64,000 nt of DNA from Oxalobacteraceae bacterium UBA6018 (GTDB lineage Bacteria > Pseudomonadota > Gammaproteobacteria > Burkholderiales > Burkholderiaceae_D), in NCBI GenBank assembly GCA_002428015.1, contig DIZW01000001.1, positions 1 through 64,000 on the forward strand, in the 5' to 3' direction. Below, one piece after another: positions 23,714-31,838 of the stretch (positions are counted from its first letter, which is position 1; the number at the start of each line of letters is the position of its first letter). The notes under the pieces are model-generated. The model made no database searches and was not told the DNA's origin. It worked only from the letters and a program-made list of their open reading frames with translations. The translations under genes and the position numbers were made by a program.

Positions 23714-25402
23714 ATGTCCTCAGCTCCCGTCGCGCCGCGCCGCACTTTTCTTCGACTCAGTGGTCAGCGTGCCGGGCAAGCCGCCATTGTTGCGTACATG
23801 CCACTCGGGGCCGCCGGCGCGCTGGCCCAGGCCAGCCCGGCCGCGGCGCGTTTCGACGTGCGCTCCTACGGCGCGCGTGGCGACGGCGCCACGCTCGACA
23901 GTGGCGCCATCAACGACGCCATCGCCGCCGCGGCGGCGGCAGGCGGCGGCACGGTCTATTTCCCGGCCGGGAACTACCTGAGTTTCTCGCTGCGCCTGCA
24001 AAGCCACGTGACGCTCTACCTGGACGCCGGCGCCACCCTGGTGGGGGCCGATCCGGCCGTGCACGGCGGCGCCTACGACCCGGCCGAGCCCAACCCCTGG
24101 GACATGTACCAGGACTTCGGCCACAGCCACTGGCACAACAGCCTGATCTGGGGCGACGGTCTCGAGGACGTCGGCATCGGCGGTCCCGGGCGCATCCACG
24201 GGCGCGGCCTGACCCACGCCGGCCCCGGCCCGCGCCGCCCCACCAAGCCCGGCGACATGCCGCTGAGCCTGAAAGGGGCCGACCCGCACGGCGAAAACGC
24301 GGCCGGCAAGGAGTACGGCGCCGAGATGAAGGGCAAGGGCAACAAGGCCATCGCGCTGCGCAACTGCCGCAACGTGCTGCTGCGCGACTTCAGCATCCTC
24401 AACGGCGGCCACTTCGCCGTGCTCGCCACCGGCGTCGACAACCTGACCATCGACAACCTGCGCGTGGACACCGACCGCGACGGCTTCGACATCGATTGCT
24501 GCCGCAACGTGCGCGTGTCCAACTGCGCCGTCAACTCGCCCAACGACGACGCCATCTGCCTCAAGAGCTCCTACGCCCTGGGCGCCATCCGCTACACCGA
24601 GAACGTCACCATCACCAATTGCCAGGTGTCCGGCTTCGACCTGGGCAGCTTCCTGGACGGCAGCTTCCAGCGCACCCAGCAAAAGGCGCCCGACCAGGAC
24701 GGCGTGACCGGCCGCATCAAGCTCGGCACCGAATCGAACGGGGGCTTCCGCAACATCGCCATCTCCAACTGCGTGTTCGTGCGCTGCCGCGGCCTGGCCA
24801 TCGAAACCGTGGACGGCGCCGTGATCGAGGACGTCACCGTCGACAACCTGGCCATGCGCGACCTGACCAGCGCGCCCCTGTTCATCCGCCTGGGCCGGCG
24901 CATGCGCGCGCCGGAAGGCACGCCGGTGGGGGCCATCCGCCGCGTCAACATCAGTAACGTGGTGGTGTCCAACGCCGACGCGCGCTACGCGTCCAGCGTG
25001 AGCGGCATTCCCGGCCACCCGGTCCAGGACGTGCGCATCAGTAATCTGTTCGTCGTGCACCAGGGCGGCGGCACCGCGGCCGACGGCGCGCGCGACCTGC
25101 CCGAGAACGAGGCCAGCTATCCCGATCCCAGCATGTTCGGCGTCACCTCCGCGCACGCCCTGTTCGCGCGCCACGTGGACAACCTGGAGCTGAGCCACGC
25201 CGCCTTCGCCGCCGCCGCGCCCGACCTGCGCCCGGCCCTGGTGCTGCAGGACGTGAACGGCGCCATCATCGAGCGGGTGCGCCTGCCCCGCGCCGGCAAG
25301 GCGCCGGCGGTGCGCCTGCGCGACGTGCGCGCGGTCGAGTTCAAGGATTGCGCCGGCGTGGCGGACACCCGGCGCGCGCGCGCGGGCACGGAAAGCCTGT
25401 AA
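23714..25402 (+). CDS. GH28-like polygalacturonase with Tat signal
   Basis: A 562-residue exported right-handed beta-helix protein likely to hydrolyse pectin. The N-terminus APRRTFLRLSG fits a twin-arginine signal. Mature protein starts with FDVRSYGARGDGATLD, the usual opening of this superfamily, followed by GGGTVYFPAGNYL. The candidate catalytic stretch is SPNDDAICLKSSY, matching the GH28 DD pair, preceded by DTDRDGFDIDCC. ATG 23714 is chosen because it directly precedes the Tat motif; the frame is open from 23528. The upstream 297 bases hold no gene. Confidence 0.85.
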   Translation: MSSAPVAPRRTFLRLSGQRAGQAAIVAYMPLGAAGALAQASPAAARFDVRSYGARGDGATLDSGAINDAIAAAAAAGGGTVYFPAGNYLSFSLRLQSHVTLYLDAGATLVGADPAVHGGAYDPAEPNPWDMYQDFGHSHWHNSLIWGDGLEDVGIGGPGRIHGRGLTHAGPGPRRPTKPGDMPLSLKGADPHGENAAGKEYGAEMKGKGNKAIALRNCRNVLLRDFSILNGGHFAVLATGVDNLTIDNLRVDTDRDGFDIDCCRNVRVSNCAVNSPNDDAICLKSSYALGAIRYTENVTITNCQVSGFDLGSFLDGSFQRTQQKAPDQDGVTGRIKLGTESNGGFRNIAISNCVFVRCRGLAIETVDGAVIEDVTVDNLAMRDLTSAPLFIRLGRRMRAPEGTPVGAIRRVNISNVVVSNADARYASSVSGIPGHPVQDVRISNLFVVHQGGGTAADGARDLPENEASYPDPSMFGVTSAHALFARHVDNLELSHAAFAAAAPDLRPALVLQDVNGAIIERVRLPRAGKAPAVRLRDVRAVEFKDCAGVADTRRARAGTESL

Positions 25403-25513
25403 GCGCAGCTGTTGCGTCCCGCGGGTTTCTTACTTGCCGTTACTTGTTTTTCCTTGAAGGGGCCGCCCGCGCGGCTCTACAATCGGGGCTGACCCATTCC
25501 TCCGGCGGCCCTC

Positions 25514-25693
25514 ATGCTCTCCCGACCATTGTTCAAGATTTGCGCCATCCTGCTGCTGCCGCTCGCCGTCGGCGGCTGCGGCGTGCTGGCCGCGCCATGC
25601 CGGGTGACCTCGGCCGTCATCAAGATGGTGCCGGTGGTCGGCCACGCCGCCGCCGTCCCCACCGACGCTTGCGCGGCGGTGATCGACCCGTGA
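25514..25693 (+). CDS. Small lipoprotein (DUF6726-like)
   Basis: A 59-residue protein: MLSRPLFKICAILLLPLAVG followed by GCGVLAAPCRVTSAVIKMVP. The lipobox-like G-G-C gives an acylated Cys near position 22. After it come APCRVTSAV-x-K-x-VPVVGHAAA-x-P-x-DACA-x-VID, which matches my memory of the DUF6726 family of tiny lipoproteins in Burkholderiales. It ends 98 bases before the ABC operon and is not obviously part of it. Function unknown. Confidence 0.75.
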   Translation: MLSRPLFKICAILLLPLAVGGCGVLAAPCRVTSAVIKMVPVVGHAAAVPTDACAAVIDP

Positions 25694-25701
25694 AACGTTT
25701 C

Positions 25702-25714
25702 CAACAAATTGTTG
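25702..25714. promoter_or_regulatory. Operator-like palindrome upstream of the ABC/SCO operon
   Basis: CAACAA-A-TTGTTG is a perfect inverted repeat 77 bases before the substrate-binding-protein start, just upstream of the candidate promoter. It could bind a regulator of the operon. It does not match the CueR-type copper operator pattern. Confidence 0.35.
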
Positions 25715-25721
25715 TAGGCGG

Positions 25722-25749
25722 ATTACACTTTCGCGCGCTGGTGTACAAT
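25722..25749 (+). promoter_or_regulatory. Candidate sigma-70 promoter of the ABC/SCO operon
   Basis: TACAAT (25744-25749) is a good -10. ATTACA (25722-25727), 16 bases upstream, is a weak -35. The predicted start near 25756 gives a short leader before ATG 25791. Confidence 0.4.
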
Positions 25750-25790
25750 TGGCCGACTAAATTCGTCAACTAACAGCAGAGTCCCACCCA

Positions 25791-26831
25791 ATGCCGTCAA
25801 GCGATCCCCTGTCCACGCATTTGCTGCGCCGCCGCACAGTGCTCAAGGGGGTCGCCGCCGCCGCGCTGCCCCTGGCCATTCCCCTGACCGCGCGCGCCTC
25901 GGCCGACCCGGTCGTGGTGGGCGGCCTGCCCGTCACCTGCAACCTGACCTTGCCGATCGCCTGCGTGGCCAAGGCCAACAGCAACGCGCGCATCGGCGCG
26001 GGACCGGCGCCCTTCGAATACAACAAGTACAACGGCTGGCCCGAGGTCAAGGAATCGCTGATGACCGGCCGCATCCAGTCCGCCTACATGCTGGCGCCCC
26101 TGGTGATGGACCTGACCGACAAGCGCATTCCACTGAAGATCGTCTCGCTCGGGCACCGCTCCGGCGCGGTGATCATGGTACGCACCGATTCGCCCTACAA
26201 GAGCTTCAAGGAACTGCGCGGAAAGCGCATCGCCATTCCGAGCCGCTTCGCGGTCGACTTCCTGTTCCTGCGCAAGATGCTGGCGCGCGAGGGCATGAGC
26301 CCGAAAGACATCACCATCATGGAGATGGCGCCGCCGGACATGCCGGCCGCGCTGTACGCCAAGGCGGTGGACGCCTACTGCACCGGCGAGCCCTTCGGCG
26401 CGGCGGCCCAGCGCGCCGGTTACGCGCGCCCGCTGGCCATGACGCGCGACCAGTGGCGCAACTACATCTGCTGCGTGCTGACCGTGCGCGAGGAACTCAT
26501 CCACAGCAACCGCCCGCTGGTGCAGGACATGGTCAATTACGTGCAGGCCGCCGGCACCTGGCTTGACGCGGCGCCGGCCAACCGCGCCAAGGCGGCCCAG
26601 ATCGCCTCGACCCGCAAGTTCTTCAACCAGGACCCGAACGTGATCAAGTTCGTCATGGACACCCCGGCCGACCGTGTCACCTATGGCGACCTGCGCATGA
26701 TCCGCGCCGAGTTCGACGACCTGATGCACCTGTCGATCGAGGCCGGCACCATCAAGCACCCGATCGCCTACGAGAGCTATGTCGACGAAAGCTTCGTGAA
26801 AGCCCTCAAGCCGGTCCCGATCGCCCTGTGA
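25791..26831 (+). CDS. ABC transporter substrate-binding protein, NitT/TauT type, Tat-exported
   Basis: A 346-residue periplasmic binding protein. The N-terminus LRRRTVLKGVAAAALPLAIP is a twin-arginine signal, suggesting export in folded form, perhaps with a cofactor. The body matches NMT1/SsuA-like type II binding proteins: WPEVKESLMTGRIQSAYMLA, VMVRTDSPYKSFKELRGKRI, and GEPFGAAAQRAGYARPL. The ligand cannot be read from sequence; SCO and cupredoxin genes in the same operon hint at a copper link. Its stop overlaps the next ATG by four bases. Confidence 0.9.
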   Translation: MPSSDPLSTHLLRRRTVLKGVAAAALPLAIPLTARASADPVVVGGLPVTCNLTLPIACVAKANSNARIGAGPAPFEYNKYNGWPEVKESLMTGRIQSAYMLAPLVMDLTDKRIPLKIVSLGHRSGAVIMVRTDSPYKSFKELRGKRIAIPSRFAVDFLFLRKMLAREGMSPKDITIMEMAPPDMPAALYAKAVDAYCTGEPFGAAAQRAGYARPLAMTRDQWRNYICCVLTVREELIHSNRPLVQDMVNYVQAAGTWLDAAPANRAKAAQIASTRKFFNQDPNVIKFVMDTPADRVTYGDLRMIRAEFDDLMHLSIEAGTIKHPIAYESYVDESFVKALKPVPIAL

Positions 26832-27457
26832 AGACGTCGTCGTTGCCACTGCTGTCATTGCTGTCACGGCTGTCACGGCTGTTACTACCGCTGTCGCTGC
26901 TGCTGCCGCTCCTGCAGCCGGCCGCCGCGGCCAGCGCGGACGGCCTCAAGGCGGGCGTGTTCGAGCCGCCGCGCGCCGCGCCCGAGATCGCGCTGGCCGG
27001 CTCGAACGGCAAGCCGTTCAAGCTGTCCGCCTACCGCGGCAAGGTGGTGGTGCTCGAATTCGGCTACACCCATTGCGAGGATGTGTGCCCGGTCTCGCTG
27101 GCCGCGCTGGCCCAGGCGCGCGCGGTCATGGGCGCGGCCGCCAGCGAGGTGCAGGTGGTGTTCGTGACGGTCGACCCTGCGCGTGACGACGTCGCCCGCC
27201 TGCACGGCTACCTGGCCAAGTTCGACCCCAGCTTCGTGGGCGTGACCGGCACCCAGGTCCAGGTCGCCGCGCTGCTGGCCGCCTACGGCATCAGCGTCAC
27301 CCGCCGCATGATCGACGGCAGCGCCACCGACTACACCATGCACCACTCGTCCTACCTGTACTTTATCGACCGGGCCGGCCGCCAGCGCGCCCTCATGCCC
27401 TTCGGCCACAGCGCCGCCGACATCGCGCATGACCTGACCCTGTTGCTGAAGAACTAG
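26828..27457 (+). CDS. SCO1/SenC-family thioredoxin-fold protein
   Basis: A 209-residue exported protein. Residues 1-34 are a long Leu-rich signal or anchor. The thioredoxin-like core has GYTHCEDVCPVSLAAL with the CxxxC copper site and the distal His in MHHSSYLYFID. SCO proteins bind copper and help assemble the CuA centre of cytochrome oxidase, or act as thiol reductants. The gene overlaps the binding-protein gene (ATGA) and is followed three bases later by the cupredoxin-like gene. No oxidase genes are in the window, so this copy may serve the ABC system instead. Confidence 0.92.
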   Translation: MKTSSLPLLSLLSRLSRLLLPLSLLLPLLQPAAAASADGLKAGVFEPPRAAPEIALAGSNGKPFKLSAYRGKVVVLEFGYTHCEDVCPVSLAALAQARAVMGAAASEVQVVFVTVDPARDDVARLHGYLAKFDPSFVGVTGTQVQVAALLAAYGISVTRRMIDGSATDYTMHHSSYLYFIDRAGRQRALMPFGHSAADIAHDLTLLLKN

Positions 27458-27460
27458 GCG

Positions 27461-27907
27461 ATGACGCAACTACGCCGCCACTGGCCTGCCTGGACCTTGC
27501 TTGCCTGCGCGCTCGCGCTGCTGCTGTGGGCCATGTTCGCGCCGCTCGACGCCAGCAACCGCGACCAGCTGTTCGAGATACCCAAGGGGACCTGGGCGCG
27601 CCGCATGGCCGGCGACAAGGTCGAGATCCTGCCGTCCACGGTGCACCTGACGCTCGGCGTCAAGGACGTGCTCCTGCTGCGCAACAACGATACCGTGCCG
27701 CAGATTTTCGGCCCGATCCTGATCATGCCCGGCCAGGACTTCCGGCTGCCGTTCGAACAAGTCTCCGACAACGAATTCGCCTGCACCGCGCACGCCAGCG
27801 GCCAGATGAAGGTGATCGTCGAGCCCTTGCCCAATCCCGGCCTGGCGCGCCTGGCGTGGCGCCTGGCCGCGCTGGCGCATGCAATCCGTTATTACAAGCC
27901 TGTCTGA
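27461..27907 (+). CDS. Membrane-anchored cupredoxin-like protein with altered copper site
   Basis: A 148-residue protein with one N-terminal span (about 8-28, WPAWTLLACALALLLWAMFA). The rest has a cupredoxin pattern: LLLRNNDTVPQIFGPILIMP, then FACTAHASGQM, then KVIVEP. C-x-x-H-x-x-x-x-M matches three type 1 copper ligands, but the usual first His after the N-x-D loop is Gln here (VPQIF). It may bind Cu(I) with Cys, His and Met, or bind none. The spacing of three bases after the SCO gene shows one operon. Fold assignment is by pattern. Confidence 0.6.
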   Translation: MTQLRRHWPAWTLLACALALLLWAMFAPLDASNRDQLFEIPKGTWARRMAGDKVEILPSTVHLTLGVKDVLLLRNNDTVPQIFGPILIMPGQDFRLPFEQVSDNEFACTAHASGQMKVIVEPLPNPGLARLAWRLAALAHAIRYYKPV

Positions 27908-27923
27908 CAAAAGGAAAGCCGTA

Positions 27924-28682
27924 GTGGAAAAACTGAACAAAACCTGGCCCGCGGTGCTGCTGCTGGCGGCGCTGGTGGGGCTGTGGTGGTTTGTCGTGGT
28001 GCAAACGGAGAGCGTGATCTTCCCGACCCCACTGCAGGTGGTCACGGGCACGCTCGAACTGGTCAACGACGGTACCCTGTGGGAGCATATTTCGGCCTCG
28101 CTGGCGCGGGTCGCGGTCGGCTTCGGCCTGGCTGTGCTGGTGGCCGTGCCGATGGGCTTGTGGATGGGCCGGGTCGACGCCGCCTACAACACGCTCAACC
28201 CAGTGTTCCAGATCCTGCGCCCGATCTCGCCGATCGCCTGGATTCCCGTGGCCATCCTGTGGTTCGGCGTGGGCAACCTGTCGCCGGTGTTCCTGATCTT
28301 CATCGCCTCGGTGTTCCCGATGATCGTGCAGACCGCCGCCGGCGTGCACACGATCGAGCGCCGCTACCTGAACGCGGCCGAGAACTTCGGCGTCTCGCGC
28401 TGGACCCTGTTTCGCCGTGTGATCGTGCCGGCCGTGATGCCCGAGGTGGTGGTGGGCATGCGCATCGGCCTGGGCGTGGCGTGGCTGGTGGTGGTGGCGG
28501 CCGAGATGATCGCGCTGCACTCCGGCCTGGGCTACCTGATCATGGATTCGCGCAATGCCGGCAACCGCTACGACCTGGTCATCGCGGGCATGATCATCAT
28601 CGGCATCATCGGCCTCATGCTGGACGGCCTGATGCGGCTTCTGGAAGGACTCAACTCGGTAAGGTGGCGTTATGGACGGTAA
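27924..28682 (+). CDS. ABC transporter permease, NitT/TauT (SsuC) type
   Basis: A 252-residue inner-membrane permease with about six spans. The coupling EAA loop is NAAENFGVSRWTLFRRVIVP at about 149-168. AAAGGAAA precedes GTG 27924, which I take as the start; an upstream ATG at 27879 would overlap the preceding gene by 29 bases. It forms the channel with the downstream ATPase, whose ATG lies inside its 3' end. Imports the ligand of the Tat-exported binding protein; substrate unknown. Confidence 0.9.
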   Translation: MEKLNKTWPAVLLLAALVGLWWFVVVQTESVIFPTPLQVVTGTLELVNDGTLWEHISASLARVAVGFGLAVLVAVPMGLWMGRVDAAYNTLNPVFQILRPISPIAWIPVAILWFGVGNLSPVFLIFIASVFPMIVQTAAGVHTIERRYLNAAENFGVSRWTLFRRVIVPAVMPEVVVGMRIGLGVAWLVVVAAEMIALHSGLGYLIMDSRNAGNRYDLVIAGMIIIGIIGLMLDGLMRLLEGLNSVRWRYGR

Positions 28683-29412
28683 GATTGTCGTCGACAAGAT
28701 CAAGAAAAGCTTCGGCAAGGGCAGCGCCTCGCTGGCGGTGGTGGACGGGGTCAGCCTGGACATCGCCGATGGCGAATTCGTCGCCATCGTCGGCCCCTCC
28801 GGCTGCGGCAAGTCGACCCTGATGAAAATCATCTCCGGCTTCGAGCGGCCGGACCAGGGCAGCGTCACCATCGACGGCAAGCCGCTCACCCGGCCCGGCC
28901 CGAAAGGCATCGTCATCTCGCAGCACGGCTCGGTGTTCCCCTGGCTGACCGTGCAGCAGAACCTGATGTTCGGCCTGAACGGCGACCAGCATGGCGACAA
29001 GGCCGCGCTGGCGGACCACTACGCGGAGATGGTGGGTCTCAAGGGCTTCGAGAACGCTTACCCGCGCGAGCTGTCCGGCGGCATGCTCAAGCGCGCCGAA
29101 ATCGCGCGCGCCCTCGTCGTCAAGCCCGAGATCCTGTACATGGACGAGCCGTTCTCGGCGCTCGACGCGCTGATGAATCTGCGCATGCGTAACGAGCTGC
29201 TGCGCATCCTCGGCGAGGAGCGCCACACCGTCATCCTGATCACCCACGATGTCGAGGAGGCGGTCTACCTGGCCGACCGCATCATGGTCCTGTCGCCGCG
29301 CCCGACCACGATCCAGGCCACCTTCGAGGTCAAGCAGCCGCATCCGCGCAAGCTGTCCAGCCCCGACCTGCAGCAGCTCAAGGACGACATCCTGGCCGAG
29401 CTCGGACTGTAG
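28672..29412 (+). CDS. ABC transporter ATP-binding protein, NitT/TauT (SsuB) type
   Basis: A 246-residue ATPase. Walker A GPSGCGKSTL at about 41-50, Q-loop ISQHGSVFPWL, signature ELSGGMLKRAEIARAL at about 133-148 (the usual Q of LSGGQ is M, common in this subfamily), Walker B ILYMDEPFSALD and H-loop LITHDVEEA. It overlaps the permease gene by 11 bases. It closes the five-gene operon that starts at 25791. Confidence 0.95.
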   Translation: MDGKIVVDKIKKSFGKGSASLAVVDGVSLDIADGEFVAIVGPSGCGKSTLMKIISGFERPDQGSVTIDGKPLTRPGPKGIVISQHGSVFPWLTVQQNLMFGLNGDQHGDKAALADHYAEMVGLKGFENAYPRELSGGMLKRAEIARALVVKPEILYMDEPFSALDALMNLRMRNELLRILGEERHTVILITHDVEEAVYLADRIMVLSPRPTTIQATFEVKQPHPRKLSSPDLQQLKDDILAELGL

Positions 29413-29479
29413 GGGCCGCGCGCCAAGCAGGCCGACAATCGTGCTCCCCGCGGGGGCGCGAATCTGTCATCATGGGGTC

Positions 29480-30097
29480 ATGGCCACGCTGACCTTTCCC
29501 CTGTTCCCGCTCAGCACGGTGTTGTTTCCCGATGGCGTGCTGCCCCTGCAGATCTTCGAGGTGCGCTATCTCGACATGATCAGCCGCTGTATCGCCGACG
29601 ACAGTCCGTTCGGCGTGGTGCTGCTCACGCATGGCAGCGAGGTGCGCCAGCCCGAGTCGGTCGAACGCTTCCTGCCGTCCGGGACCCTGGCCTCGGTGCA
29701 GGAAACGACCGCCTCCAAGCCTGGCCTGCTGCAGCTGGTGTGCCGCGGCGGCGCGCGCTTTCGCGTGCTCGCCAGCGAGCGCCGTCCCAACGGCCTGTGG
29801 ATGGGCACCATCGAACTGCTCGCGGGCGACCACGCCGTGCCCATTCCGGCCGAACTGCAGGGCGCGGCCGACGCGCTCGACCGCGTGCTCTCCTCGCTGC
29901 ACGACGTGCCGCCCAAGCGCTGGCCGGTGGCGCCGCCGTTCCAGCTTGACGACTGCGGCTGGGTCGCCAACCGCTGGTGCGACCTGCTGCCGCTGCCCTA
30001 TCAGCAAAAGCATCAGTTGCTCATGCTCGACAATCCGCTGATCCGGCTCGAGCTGATGCACGACGTGCTCGAAGACCACGGACTGATCACCTCTTAG
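29480..30097 (+). CDS. LON substrate-binding-domain protein
   Basis: A 205-residue cytoplasmic protein consisting of a stand-alone Lon N-terminal domain: FPLFPLSTVLFPDGVLPLQI, FEVRYLDMI, FGVVLL, then a C-terminal helical part (DCGWVANRWCDLLPLPYQQK). It has no ATPase or protease domain. Such proteins are widespread and of uncertain role. ATG 29480 follows GGGG. Its TAG overlaps the TAA of the convergent gene by two bases. Confidence 0.9.
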   Translation: MATLTFPLFPLSTVLFPDGVLPLQIFEVRYLDMISRCIADDSPFGVVLLTHGSEVRQPESVERFLPSGTLASVQETTASKPGLLQLVCRGGARFRVLASERRPNGLWMGTIELLAGDHAVPIPAELQGAADALDRVLSSLHDVPPKRWPVAPPFQLDDCGWVANRWCDLLPLPYQQKHQLLMLDNPLIRLELMHDVLEDHGLITS

Positions 30098-31065
30098 TAC
30101 ATCGTGTTGCCGTTGGCGGCGCCGCTGCCGTTGGCCGTGCCGCTGGCGTTGGCGCTTGGCTTGGCGCTGGCCGCCGCGTGCCTGGTGGCGCCGGCCGTGC
30201 CGCGCGCGTTGGCGCCGCTCGCTTGCGCGTACTGGCGCGTGCCCGCCGCTTGCGAACGGGCCCCGCTGGCCATCGCGCGACCGGCGCCGCGCGCCGCGCC
30301 GCTGGCGTTGCTGTCGACATTGCCGGTGGCGTTGGCGCCGCCGTTGCCATTGCCGCTGGCGCCGCCGTTATCGTTTAACAGACCGCTGGCACCGCCGTTG
30401 CCGTTGCTCTTGGCGCTGCCACCGTTTCCGGCTAACAGACCGCTGGCGCTGCCGTTATGAGTGCTGTTCGCGTTGCCGTTCAACAGACCGCTGGCGCCGC
30501 CGTTGCTATTGCTGCTCGCACTACCGTTGCCGTTCAACAGACCGCTGGCACCGCCGTTGCCATTGCTGTTCGCACTGCCGTTGCCGTTCAACAGACCGCT
30601 GGCACCGCCGTTGCCATTGCTGTTCGCACTACCGTTGCCGTTCAACAGACCGCTGGCGCTGCCGTTGCCATTGCTGCTCGCACTACCGTTGCCGTTCAAC
30701 AGACCACTGGCGCTGCCGTTGCCATTGCTGTTCGCACTACCGTTTAACAGACCGGTGGCGCTTCCGCTACCGTTGCCGCCACCTGATAACAGGCCGCCGC
30801 CGTTCGCGCTGGGCTGCGTGGCTGGCTTGGCCGGCTGGGCCGCCTGGCGCGCCGGTTGCTGCACGGCGTCGCTGTCGGCGCCACGCGTTACGTGGCGGGT
30901 GTCGTCGAACAGGGAGCCGCCGCGGCTGAACGATCCCATGCCGCCTAGTTGGCCGCCGAGGCCGCCGATCATGCCGCCCAGCCCGCCGTGCCCGCCCAGC
31001 AGTTGCGCTTGCGCCGAGGATGCCATGCCGAGGGTGATAACGAGGGCGATGTGTGCTGCTTTCAT
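30094..31065 (-). CDS. Secreted Gly/Asn/Ser-rich repeat protein
   Basis: A 323-residue exported protein. Signal peptide at 1-21 (MKAAHIALVITLGMASSAQA). Residues 22-50 are a Gly-rich hydrophobic patch (LLGGHGGLGGMIGGLGGQLG). From about 100 to 232 there are eight imperfect 18-residue repeats built on GLLNGNGSANSNGNGGAS. The C-terminus returns to Ala/Gly/Ser/Asn. AGGAGA before ATG 31065 decides the start; the longer open frame upstream is not coding. Low-complexity exported proteins of this kind may form matrix or fibre material. No family recognised. Confidence 0.8.
   Translation of the reverse strand: MKAAHIALVITLGMASSAQAQLLGGHGGLGGMIGGLGGQLGGMGSFSRGGSLFDDTRHVTRGADSDAVQQPARQAAQPAKPATQPSANGGGLLSGGGNGSGSATGLLNGSANSNGNGSASGLLNGNGSASSNGNGSASGLLNGNGSANSNGNGGASGLLNGNGSANSNGNGGASGLLNGNGSASSNSNGGASGLLNGNANSTHNGSASGLLAGNGGSAKSNGNGGASGLLNDNGGASGNGNGGANATGNVDSNASGAARGAGRAMASGARSQAAGTRQYAQASGANARGTAGATRHAAASAKPSANASGTANGSGAANGNTMY
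30369..30770 (-). repeat. Tandem 54-bp coding repeats
   Basis: About eight copies of an 18-codon unit, the central ones nearly identical in DNA, encode the GLLNGNG repeats. The outer copies are more diverged. Copy number should vary between strains by slippage or recombination. Confidence 0.85.
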
Positions 31066-31181
31066 GATGTTCTCCTGGAATGGCGCGGACCGTTTCCGCC
31101 GCCTATGCAAGGAAAACGCCGGGGCGCGGGACTTTATTCCCTTCAACGAAAAATATTTTTGGATTTTTTTCGCGCGCGCGC

Positions 31182-31838
31182 TCAGAACAGGTTCGAGGCG
31201 ATATTGATCGTCATCGCCACCAGCGTGGTGTTGAAGAAGAACGCCAGCACGCAGTGGACCGCGCCGGTACGCCGCATGGGGCGGCTGGTGAACGGCACGT
31301 CGGCGGTCTGGCCCGAGGTGCCGATCACGCTGGCGAAGTACAGGAAGTCGCCGTAATCGGGCTGCTCCTCGCTCGGGAAGTCCAGCCCGCCCGACTTGCC
31401 GCGACCCTCGGCCACATAATAATCGTGGGCGTAGTGCAGCGCGAACATCAGCTGGGTGAACGACCAGGACGACACCACGGTGATCCCGGCCAGCCCCACA
31501 TGCTCGGCGCGCAGGCTGCCATGCAGGTCCTTGACCATGTCCAGCTCGGCCACGATCAGGCCGACCACCAGCACCGCCGCCACCACCACCAGCGCGAGCA
31601 CGGCCAGCCGGCCTTCGTCGTGCTCGAGCGCGCGCGAGCGCATCTGCTCGTTGGTCGAGCCGAACATCATCTGCGCCATCATCATCATGTACATATAGGC
31701 GCCCACGTTCCAGCCGATCAGGATGCGGGTGACCATCGGGTGCTCGGGTGTCGACGGCAGCAGCAGCACCGCGGCCGCCCCGATCGCCACGCACATGACC
31801 AGGCGCGCGCGCGCCGCCAACACGCGTTTCAAGTTCAT
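31182..31838 (-). CDS. DUF1345 membrane protein
   Basis: A 218-residue protein with four to five membrane spans. Family signs are the tail SRPMRRTGAVHCVLAFFFNT, FALHYAHDYY and LDFPSEEQPDYGDFLYFA. The function of DUF1345 is not known. Its ATG overlaps the stop of the S8 protease gene (ATGA at 31835-31838), so it is translated together with the protease. The C-terminal NTTLVAMTINIASNLF is normal for the family. Confidence 0.88.
   Translation of the reverse strand: MNLKRVLAARARLVMCVAIGAAAVLLLPSTPEHPMVTRILIGWNVGAYMYMMMMAQMMFGSTNEQMRSRALEHDEGRLAVLALVVVAAVLVVGLIVAELDMVKDLHGSLRAEHVGLAGITVVSSWSFTQLMFALHYAHDYYVAEGRGKSGGLDFPSEEQPDYGDFLYFASVIGTSGQTADVPFTSRPMRRTGAVHCVLAFFFNTTLVAMTINIASNLF

Noticed and set aside
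30369..30770. Regular repeats considered as a CRISPR array
   Set aside because: The units are contiguous 54-bp coding repeats without unique spacers and keep one open frame with a signal peptide upstream.
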